Source of the DNA: Spirochaetaceae bacterium
GTDB lineage: Bacteria; Spirochaetota; Spirochaetia; DSM-27196; PWMO01
Direction of reading: 5' to 3'
Length of the DNA stretch: 5,868 bases
Assembly: GCA_003558175.1 (NCBI GenBank)
Contig: PWMO01000252.1
Coordinates: forward strand, 1-5,868
The notes below the pieces were generated by a model. That model did no database searches, had not been told where the DNA came from, and was given only the letters and a program-made list of their open reading frames with translations. Position numbers and translations under genes: made by a program. This document shows positions 1-5,868 of the stretch, one piece after another; positions within the stretch are counted from its first letter, which is position 1, and the number at the start of each line of letters is the position of its first letter.

Positions 1-2527
1 ATCCTCCGTGCATGACGAGGCGGTCGGGACCATCGAGCAGGACGGCTACACGCGCCCGTTGCGTGTGACCACCGGGATCGGTGAGCCCGCCGAACTTGCG
101 ACAATACCGCTGCACCGCGGTTCCGGCGCAAGCACCCTCGCGGATGTAGCCGATGTGGTTGTAGCGGAGCGGGAACGTACCTCGTTCTTTCTTGACGGAG
201 ATGCTCGTTCGGCAGCCGGGCTGCTGATATACCGCAGCGCCGACAGTGGAACCGTTCTTGCGGCGCGATCCATCGCTGCGACGCTTGACGCGCTATCCGC
301 GACCGTTGGGCCGTCTGTGACGCTTGAAGTAGTACAGGATGAGTCGGAGACTGTCCGTCAGGCCATCAACGGACTGATTATCGCGGTCGCCCTCGGTGGA
401 GCGGCCGCTGTGCTGGTGCTGCTGACGATGCTTCGTTCGCGCCGCGTGCTGGCAATAACCGTGATCTCGATTCCGGTTTGCGTATTCACGCTCTTCCTCG
501 TGCTGTACATCGCGGACGTATCGCTGAATCTGATGACCCTCACCGGCATCACCATTGGTGTGGGAATGATTATCGACAACGGCATCGTGGTATTGGAACG
601 CCTGGTACGGCTGGAGGCTGCCACGCCGTCGCAGGTTGCCGCCGCTGCCGCGCGCATGACAGCCACTACGTGGACATCGACCGTTACCACACTGCTGGTG
701 TTCGTTCCCGTGCTGCTGCTGCCGGGGGCGTTGGGGGCGCTCTTCGCTGAACTGGCAATTGCGCTGGGAACCCTGTTAGTCATCTCGTTTCTCTGCTCCG
801 CGACGCTCACGCCTGCACTCTATCTCATGCGGCAAGGCCCCGAGCCCGCGAACGCCGGGAACGCGGAGAATACCAGGAACGCCACAAAGACCGGCAACGC
901 GGCGCCGCTTTCTCCGCATCTGCAACGCCGCTACCGCAGGCTGCTGTTGACCGCCGTACGTCACCCGCGCCGCACCGCGTTGTCCTTCGGCGGCGCGCTG
1001 TTGGTTGGCTTTCTCTGCCTGACGGTCCTCCCGCGAAACGTACTGCCACCGTCACCGCCGCGCCATGTGGTCGTGAGGCTCACTCTGCCCCCGGGCTCCG
1101 ATGCCGATACAACCGCAGCCAGTGCCGGCCGTCTGATACGCGAGGTCACGCGCTCGGTTTCCCTTGAATCAGCCTTCGCGTACGGTGGGTATGAACGGGA
1201 CGCTGTCGAGCAGCGGTCACGCGCCGGTAGCGGAACCAACTCTGCCGACATTGTCTTCGCGGTTTCGCCTTCGGTGCCGGAATCGATGACAGCGATTGAG
1301 AACGTGTTGGCACGATTGCAAACAGAAGTGGGATTTCCCGAAGGTGCGTACTCCGAGGCGATGCCACTTCAGAGCGCGATGGAGACGTTGCTTGCCGGTC
1401 CCGGAGGACGTCCCAGATTCCGCATTACCGTGGCATCGCGGGACGAAGCCGACGAACTGACACAACGTCTGGGCCTCCATGCGCCGCAGTACGAGATCCG
1501 CTTTGACGCCGATGCCGGCGCCGCAATCGGCGTCTCCCCAAGAGCCGCCATCGATCACCTTGCGGCTTCGGTGGACGGCGTGACGGCCGGGCGGATGACC
1601 GTGCAGGGACACGACTACTCCGTGCGTGTTCGAGCGGTGCGAGATTCCGTGGCAACGGCCGGCAATCTCATGAAACTGCCCCTGCCCGCTGGAACCGGGT
1701 TTGTTCCAGCGAGTGCGGTTATCACGCCGGTCTTGAGCGCGGAGCCGCTCGAACTGCACCGTTTCAATCGAAGCGTGGCGCTGGAGTATTCGCCCGCCGC
1801 GCGGTCTGCCCTCGAAACCACGGCTGAGACTGCTGAGACCACTGAGACTGCTCAGACGGCCGAGAGCCAATTAACTCAGTTGAGACAGGAAGTGTCCGAT
1901 GCGGTTGTAACCAGAATCGGCGTGTCGGAGATGCGCGCTGCCGCGGTTGACCTGCTGCGTGCAGCAATGCTCGCGCTGCTCCTGATGCTGCTTACGCTCA
2001 CCGCCCAGTTCGAGTCACCATCGATAGCCTTGCTGCTGATGTCGGTTCTCCCCGCGTCCGTCTGCGGCAGCGCGATGGCCTTATGGGTGACGGGACACGG
2101 TCTTCATCTTCACAGCGGCCTCGGGATGCTTGTTGTGCTCGGTACCAGCATCAACGCAACAATCATTCTGACCACGCTGTATCGGCAACAGCATCAGGAG
2201 ATGCCGCACCGCTTGAGGCAGCTCGGTCCGAGCAACGGCAGCGTGCTTCCACCTGGTCGTCCGCCGCTGCACGCCCTGCTCTCGGCGACTCTGGAAAGAC
2301 TTCCCTCGATTCTCGCCACAACCCTGACGACCGTGGCGGCACTGACACCGCTCGCGCTCGATCTGCGTCCGCGAAGCACGGCGCAGGCGTCGATGGCGGT
2401 TGCGGTGGCCGGCGGCTTACTCTCCGGAACCCTGTTCGCGCTGCTCGTCTACCCGGCGGCGTACGCACAACTGCATTGCGTCAGAGCGCCGCTGCAGCCG
2501 TCGGCATCACGTGGTGGTCAGAAATGA
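1..2527 (+). CDS. RND-family efflux transporter, first of a tandem pair (5' end cut by window)
   Basis: Inner-membrane, proton-driven RND pump (hydrophobe/amphiphile efflux, AcrB/SwrC-like); substrate unknown. The frame is open to the left edge, so the start lies outside and about 215-220 N-terminal residues (TM1 and half of the first periplasmic domain) are missing. Numbering from the in-frame GTG at 8, hydrophobic segments are near 119-141 (TM2), 148-168, 174-197 (TM4), 222-242, 247-273, 324-342 (TM7), 649-667 (TM8), 673-693, 704-724 (TM10), 765-785 and 797-818 (TM12). A second periplasmic domain of about 305 residues lies between TM7 and TM8. TM4 reads GMIIDNGIVVLER, with Asp190 at the AcrB Asp407 position and Asn191 at Asp408, as in SwrC-type pumps. 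TM10 has Asn716 at the Lys940 position. TM11 keeps Arg764 and Thr771 (Arg971/Thr978 positions). Oddities are two 9-base tandem arrays (851-904, 1823-1867) and a TM10-TM11 loop about 17 residues longer than in AcrB. The stop overlaps the next start. The family call is firm. Confidence 0.93.
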   Translation, partial: SSVHDEAVGTIEQDGYTRPLRVTTGIGEPAELATIPLHRGSGASTLADVADVVVAERERTSFFLDGDARSAAGLLIYRSADSGTVLAARSIAATLDALSATVGPSVTLEVVQDESETVRQAINGLIIAVALGGAAAVLVLLTMLRSRRVLAITVISIPVCVFTLFLVLYIADVSLNLMTLTGITIGVGMIIDNGIVVLERLVRLEAATPSQVAAAAARMTATTWTSTVTTLLVFVPVLLLPGALGALFAELAIALGTLLVISFLCSATLTPALYLMRQGPEPANAGNAENTRNATKTGNAAPLSPHLQRRYRRLLLTAVRHPRRTALSFGGALLVGFLCLTVLPRNVLPPSPPRHVVVRLTLPPGSDADTTAASAGRLIREVTRSVSLESAFAYGGYERDAVEQRSRAGSGTNSADIVFAVSPSVPESMTAIENVLARLQTEVGFPEGAYSEAMPLQSAMETLLAGPGGRPRFRITVASRDEADELTQRLGLHAPQYEIRFDADAGAAIGVSPRAAIDHLAASVDGVTAGRMTVQGHDYSVRVRAVRDSVATAGNLMKLPLPAGTGFVPASAVITPVLSAEPLELHRFNRSVALEYSPAARSALETTAETAETTETAQTAESQLTQLRQEVSDAVVTRIGVSEMRAAAVDLLRAAMLALLLMLLTLTAQFESPSIALLLMSVLPASVCGSAMALWVTGHGLHLHSGLGMLVVLGTSINATIILTTLYRQQHQEMPHRLRQLGPSNGSVLPPGRPPLHALLSATLERLPSILATTLTTVAALTPLALDLRPRSTAQASMAVAVAGGLLSGTLFALLVYPAAYAQLHCVRAPLQPSASRGGQK
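851..904 (+). repeat. In-frame 9-base tandem array, six degenerate units (TM6-TM7 cytoplasmic loop)
   Basis: Six consecutive 9-base units begin at 851, 860, 869, 878, 887 and 896. Five start with AAC or AAT (the fifth with AAG), mostly followed by GCN or ACC. They encode the three-residue units NAG, NAE, NTR, NAT, KTG and NAA. The array lies inside the first pump gene at residues 282-299 (counted from the GTG at 8), in the cytoplasmic loop between TM6 and TM7. Because the period is a multiple of three, gain or loss of units changes loop length without breaking the frame. Confidence 0.75.
1823..1867 (+). repeat. In-frame 9-base tandem array, five units (periplasmic, before TM8)
   Basis: Five 9-base units start at 1823, 1832, 1841, 1850 and 1859, with consensus near GCTGAGACT. 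The first three differ from one another at only one or two bases, while the fourth and fifth are more diverged. They encode AET, AET, TET, AQT and AES, residues 606-620 of the first pump. The array sits near the end of the second periplasmic domain, about 28 residues before TM8, where RND pumps normally have a linker or strand rather than low-complexity sequence. Copy-number change would stay in frame. Confidence 0.85.
2511..2527 (+). promoter_or_regulatory. ATGA stop/start overlap with weak Shine-Dalgarno (translational coupling)
   Basis: The stop of the first pump gene (TGA, 2525-2527) and the start of the second (ATG, 2524-2526) share the bases ATGA. Upstream lies GTGGTGG at 2511-2517, whose GGTGG is one mismatch from a GGAGG ribosome-binding core and sits 6 bases before the ATG. 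The weak site with a 4-base overlap suggests that ribosomes finishing the first gene re-initiate on the second. This would keep the two pump subunits in a fixed ratio, as expected if they assemble together. The overlap is seen directly; coupling is inferred. Confidence 0.75.
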
Positions 2528-5493
2528 GCAGCCGCCGCGCCTTGGCCGTGCTGCTCATGGCGGTCGTTGTCCTCAGCGCTTCGGTCTCCACCGCGCGCCT
2601 CGGTGAAGACGGTCGTCTGGGACAACGGAGCGTCCTGATCACGGTCGAACAGCCCAACAGCACGCAGAACGCCATTGAACGCGACATCGTAATTCCGCTT
2701 GAAGACCAGCTGTCCGGACTGCGTGGCGCGCAAGAGATAGAGGCTCTGGTGCAGCCTGGCCGCGCTCAGGTGCAGGTTCGCTTCTCTGGCGGCACGCGCA
2801 TGGACGAAGCGTATCTCGATCTTCGTGAAAGCGTGGAGCGCGCAGCTACGGGCTTTCCACCCACTGCACGCCGCCCCGTTATCAACCGTGCGGACATAGA
2901 TGCCAGGCCGTTGTTCGCGGCGGCGTTTGACACCACGAAATGGAATGAAGCTGAGATTCGCCGCCTCTTTGAGAGGATTGAAGGAGTTGCCCGGATTGAG
3001 GTAAGTGGCGCACAGTCTGGCGACATCGAAATCGTCTACCACCCCTCGGCACTGCCGGACGATGTATCGAGCGCCGCAACGCTGGTGAGCGCAGTTCGCG
3101 AGAGGCAAGTCGCAATTGGTACGTCGAAGAACGGGATCCGTGACACCGTCTCCGGAGAGAAGGCGTCCGTCACCTTGCCACTGGTGCTCGATACCCGCGC
3201 CGAAAGCCCGCAAGATCTTGAACGCACGTGGGTCAGCCGCACGCTCCGCCTTGGCGATGTTGCCGAGGCGCGCCTTGCGACGGGCACTTCCTCCACCTTA
3301 GCGCTGGTGGACGGCCGCCCACGGGCGGTGGCGTATGTGTACCACAGTTCCGACGCAGGGGCGATTGAGGTGAGTCGCAGACTGCGCCGCGAGAGCTCTG
3401 TCCACGCCGGGATGGTCGTCCTGCTCGATCGTGGCGCCGAATCGGAACGGCGTCTGCGCGAAGCGGCGATATCGATTGCTGCCGGCCTGATAAGTATCTG
3501 CGCACTGACCTATTTGTTCGACCGCTCCTTGCGCCTCACGCTTGTGGCGGCGGGCGCACTTGCCGTTTCGGCTCTCGCAGCAGGTGCGGTACTGTCGGCA
3601 TTTGATCACGAGGTTACGGTATTGACCCTGGCCGCGCTGGCCATATCTGCCGGGCTTGGGATAGACAGTGTGGTGGTGCTCTCTGACGCTCTGCGTCGCC
3701 ACGGTGGTGATGCCGTCCGCGCGCGCAGACAGGCGGCTGCTCCGGTCATCCTCTCGACGTTGACAACAGTTGTTGTGTTCGTTCCGCTCCTTTTTGCCCC
3801 TGCGCCGGAAGCCGAGCGCTACGGCGCGCCGGCGCTCACAATCATCGCCTCACTTGCGACGGCGGCAGTCTACGTGCTGGTTCTTGCTCCGCATCTCGCC
3901 GGAACGGAAGAGCACGCCGTGCACCGGAAGAAACGGCGCTCCACAACAAACCGGGAAGCATTGCTGCTGCAGCGGGTCGTTGTATTCTCGTTCTGCCACC
4001 GCAGATGGCTGTTTGTGGCTACAGCGATTGCCGTCGTGGCCGCGTCGGTCGCGTCGATCCACGTGTCCCGTGCCGACGGAGCCCTCCGGGGCAAACAACA
4101 TGAGCTCGAGTTCAGCCTGGTATTTGAGCCCGGAACCGTTGTTTCGGTAGTAGCGGAACGGAGTCGCGCGGTAGAAGAGGCGGCGTTGAGCAACCAGGGA
4201 GTCAGGCGGGTGATTGTCGACTATCGCGACGGGCGGGGGCGCTTTATGCTTCATCTTCACCCGAACAGCGACGCGAGCGCCGTGCGCAGCGCCATAGAGA
4301 CTGCAGCCCACTCGGGAGAACACGGTGAGCTCTTCTTCTCTGACGACCTGGATTCACGCAACGTGCGATCGTTCCCGGTCCTGATTCGCGGCCCGCAGCT
4401 ACAGACCACGCAAGTTATCGCTCTGCGGCTGGCAAACGCATACCAGCAGCTGGAGGACGTAGATCGGGTGATTCTGCACTTTCGCGAGGGTCCGCCTGCG
4501 CACCTGCTGCAACTCGATCTGCCGCGACTGGAACAGCTGCGTGTCGACCCGGCGTCGGTAGTGGCAGAATTGCGCTGGGCTGTCGGGAGTCAGGTGGTGG
4601 TGAAGCGGCCGGGGAGGGACCGTGAGCACGACATCTTTCTGGTTCCCCGCGTAGATCGTGGTGACAACGTCAATTCCCTGCTGTCTGCTCCAATGTTTGG
4701 AGCCCACAACAACCTTTCGGCATTCGATCTAGGGGCGTTGTTCGCGGAGCCAACCTCTTCCACCATCAGCCGCGTGAATCGGGCGCGCAGCGCGCGACTC
4801 ACCGTTCTCTCATACCGTCGCAACCGCGCGATGCAGCAAGTCCAGACCGTCACCCGGGCGTTGCCGCTTCCCGAAGGCTATGCGGTCGACATCGCACCGG
4901 GCGCACAGGATGAAGCTGCTGCGCGACGGCTACAGCTTGGGGCAGTAGTTATGGCTACTCTGCTGGTAGGCGCGGTACTGCTCTGTTTCCGTCAGCAGGT
5001 GGCCGAGAGCGCCCTGATGCTGACCCAGATACCGGTTGTGCTGGCGATACCCGTGCTCGCGCTTGCGGCATTGGGGATACCGATGAGTGCCACCGTGATA
5101 CTGGGACTGATCCTGAGCGCGGGGGTCTCGGTCAACAACTGTATCGTGGTACTCGACGAGCGCGATCGCGCTGCCGGCACCAGCGTCGGGCGCGGAACCA
5201 CTTCCGGGGTTTCGCTCCTGTCGGTTGCCATCCTTGCCGCCGCACGCCCAATCACGCTGGCTACCGTCACAACGCTTGCTGGAGTAGCGCCGCTGCTTTT
5301 CGCAATTGGCAATCAGACGATGGTCTCTGTACTGTCGCTCACGCTCGCCTTTGGGATTCTCGGTTCCTTCGTGACAACGTTCACCCTGCTGCCGGCACTC
5401 TACCTTTCGCTATCCCTGCCGTGGGTATCAAGAACGAGACTGAGGCGTTGGCGCAGGTCTCCTTCGGCAACGCTCAGCGCATCCAGCAGATAG
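2524..5493 (+). CDS. RND-family efflux transporter, second of a tandem pair (complete)
   Basis: Complete 989-residue RND inner-membrane pump, slightly shorter than the usual 1,020-1,050. The ATG at 2524 is chosen because it starts just before TM1 and overlaps the upstream stop as ATGA. The frame stays open back to 2083, but that part is only a shadow of the first pump gene. Hydrophobic segments are near 6-22, 314-332, 338-358, 364-386 (TM4), 408-425, 436-456, 495-513 (TM7), 805-824, 832-854, 855-877 (TM10), 909-927 and 933-960 (TM12), with two large periplasmic domains after TM1 and TM7: the classic RND plan. TM4 has GLGIDSVVVL, where Asp381 matches AcrB Asp407 and Ser382 replaces Asp408. TM10 has GVSVNNCIVVLDE, with Asn871 at the Lys940 position. 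TM11 has AARPITLATVTTL, so the Arg971 and Thr978 positions are both Ala. The Arg-rich tail after TM12 (about 966-989) is antisense to the neighbouring gene. It probably pairs with the first pump; substrate unknown. Confidence 0.94.
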   Translation: MSSRRALAVLLMAVVVLSASVSTARLGEDGRLGQRSVLITVEQPNSTQNAIERDIVIPLEDQLSGLRGAQEIEALVQPGRAQVQVRFSGGTRMDEAYLDLRESVERAATGFPPTARRPVINRADIDARPLFAAAFDTTKWNEAEIRRLFERIEGVARIEVSGAQSGDIEIVYHPSALPDDVSSAATLVSAVRERQVAIGTSKNGIRDTVSGEKASVTLPLVLDTRAESPQDLERTWVSRTLRLGDVAEARLATGTSSTLALVDGRPRAVAYVYHSSDAGAIEVSRRLRRESSVHAGMVVLLDRGAESERRLREAAISIAAGLISICALTYLFDRSLRLTLVAAGALAVSALAAGAVLSAFDHEVTVLTLAALAISAGLGIDSVVVLSDALRRHGGDAVRARRQAAAPVILSTLTTVVVFVPLLFAPAPEAERYGAPALTIIASLATAAVYVLVLAPHLAGTEEHAVHRKKRRSTTNREALLLQRVVVFSFCHRRWLFVATAIAVVAASVASIHVSRADGALRGKQHELEFSLVFEPGTVVSVVAERSRAVEEAALSNQGVRRVIVDYRDGRGRFMLHLHPNSDASAVRSAIETAAHSGEHGELFFSDDLDSRNVRSFPVLIRGPQLQTTQVIALRLANAYQQLEDVDRVILHFREGPPAHLLQLDLPRLEQLRVDPASVVAELRWAVGSQVVVKRPGRDREHDIFLVPRVDRGDNVNSLLSAPMFGAHNNLSAFDLGALFAEPTSSTISRVNRARSARLTVLSYRRNRAMQQVQTVTRALPLPEGYAVDIAPGAQDEAAARRLQLGAVVMATLLVGAVLLCFRQQVAESALMLTQIPVVLAIPVLALAALGIPMSATVILGLILSAGVSVNNCIVVLDERDRAAGTSVGRGTTSGVSLLSVAILAAARPITLATVTTLAGVAPLLFAIGNQTMVSVLSLTLAFGILGSFVTTFTLLPALYLSLSLPWVSRTRLRRWRRSPSATLSASSR
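5400..5493. other. Convergent (antisense) coding overlap of 94 bases
   Basis: The second pump gene ends with TAG at 5491-5493 on the + strand, while the - strand gene ends with TAG at 5402-5400, so 94 bases code on both strands. The overlap covers pump residues 959-989 (end of TM12 and the Arg-rich tail) and the last 30 residues of the opposing protein. Third codon positions of both genes fall on the same base pairs (e.g. 5403), so many wobble changes can be silent in both. No intergenic space remains for a terminator. Confidence 0.8.
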
Positions 5494-5868
5494 TCGCGTA
5501 GCGGCCCAACCTTGGCCAGGCGCTGAAGTGCAATCATCAATCCGAGGGTGTACTCTGTCTCGCGGATACTGAGAGAGTCCAGGAACGTATCAAGCAGACG
5601 TGGATCGCGATAGGTGAGAATCGCGCGTGAAAGGGCTTCGACTTCGTCCCCGAGCAGCAGCAGATCGGCTTTGGCGGCGTCCAGTCCGATCAGGCGCCCG
5701 AGCTCGCGCCGTGTCTCGACGCCTGCTGTCGACCCCGGCGCCAGCAGGATCGTTCTTTCCAGCAGTTCCCGCGAGGTCAGAATCGAGTAGCCCGTCGTCA
5801 GCCGTTTCAGTGCCTGCCACAGGTGATAGTAGTACGGTTGAAAGGTCACAAAGAGCGGCTCCAGTTTG
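5400..5868 (-). CDS. Hypothetical protein, helical C-terminal part (5' end probably outside window)
   Basis: I do not recognise this protein. The - strand frame is open from the right edge to a TAG at 5402-5400, giving 155 visible residues. It looks genuinely coding: a soluble, Leu/Ala/Arg-rich, probably all-helical sequence with an aromatic patch (QPYYYHLWQALKRL) near its start, then LLERTILLAP, ELGRLIGLDAAKADLLLLG, and a C-terminal series of amphipathic helices (LLDTFLDSLS, LGLMIALQRLAK, LRDYLLDALS) that could resemble a helical-repeat solenoid. No catalytic motif, signal peptide or membrane segment is visible. A GTG at 5849-5847 has a GGAG at 5862-5859, nine bases upstream, so a 149-residue protein starting inside the window is possible. 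The upstream in-frame residues (KLEPLF) also look protein-like, so I favour a longer gene cut by the edge. It is convergent with the pump operon and overlaps the second pump gene by 94 bases. No functional link to efflux can be inferred. Confidence 0.78.
   Translation of the reverse strand, partial: KLEPLFVTFQPYYYHLWQALKRLTTGYSILTSRELLERTILLAPGSTAGVETRRELGRLIGLDAAKADLLLLGDEVEALSRAILTYRDPRLLDTFLDSLSIRETEYTLGLMIALQRLAKVGPLRDYLLDALSVAEGDLRQRLSLVLDTHGRDSER

Noticed and set aside
8..10. GTG at 8 as the true start of the first pump gene.
   Set aside because: The frame is open to the window edge and the protein begins in the middle of the first RND periplasmic domain, without TM1, so the real start must lie upstream unless the gene is truncated.
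2196..2205. AGGAG followed by ATG (2197-2204), resembling a ribosome-binding site and start.
   Set aside because: The ATG directly abuts the AGGAG with no proper spacing, and it lies within the first pump between TM10 and TM11 in that gene's own frame.
2083..2523. In-frame upstream extension of the second pump gene, which would give a 1,136-residue protein.
   Set aside because: It overlaps the conserved TM9-TM12 coding of the first pump in another frame, its translation is low-hydrophobicity shadow sequence, and the ATGA-overlap ATG at 2524 lies exactly before TM1.
2518..3213. Long - strand open frame of 231 codons, and a similar one of 217 codons at 1217-1870.
   Set aside because: Both are antisense to well-conserved RND coding sequence and show no recognisable protein character; long antisense frames are expected in GC-rich coding DNA.
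5496..5523. Possible hairpin just after the stop of the second pump gene (GGCC at 5503-5506 with GGCC at 5514-5517, plus outer GCG/CGC).
   Set aside because: The stem is only four base pairs with an interrupted outer stem, no T-run follows on either strand, and it lies inside the coding sequence of the opposing gene, so it is not a supported intrinsic terminator.

Overview
The window is GC-rich and densely coded. It looks like part of a chromosome from a Gram-negative-type bacterium with an outer membrane, because almost all of it encodes two RND-superfamily inner-membrane efflux pumps, which normally work with a periplasmic adaptor and an outer-membrane channel. The host lineage cannot be fixed from the sequence. 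A free-living spirochaete or another GC-rich diderm fits the paired, rather divergent RND genes, but this is a weak guess.

Layout: (1) bases 1-2527, + strand: the C-terminal roughly four fifths of an RND transporter whose N-terminus lies outside the window. (2) Bases 2524-5493, + strand: a complete second RND transporter of 989 residues, joined to the first by an ATGA stop/start overlap, so the two are almost certainly co-transcribed and translationally coupled. (3) Bases 5400-5868, - strand: the C-terminal part of an unrecognised, apparently helical protein. It is convergent with the pumps and its last 30 codons plus stop are antisense to the end of the second pump gene. There is no gene-free stretch over 300 bases, no tRNA or rRNA, no CRISPR array, no insertion sequence, and no convincing promoter or intrinsic terminator.

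Functionally, the two pumps probably act together, as in RND pairs that form mixed trimers (MdtB/MdtC is the best-known case). Both keep the transmembrane-4 aspartate of the proton relay but differ at other relay positions. The first pump carries two in-frame tandem arrays with a 9-base period, one in a cytoplasmic loop and one in a periplasmic loop, which may vary in length. The most unusual features are the 94-base convergent coding overlap, these two arrays, and the uneven proton-relay residues. No wholly new system is evident: this is mainly an efflux operon with some odd details.
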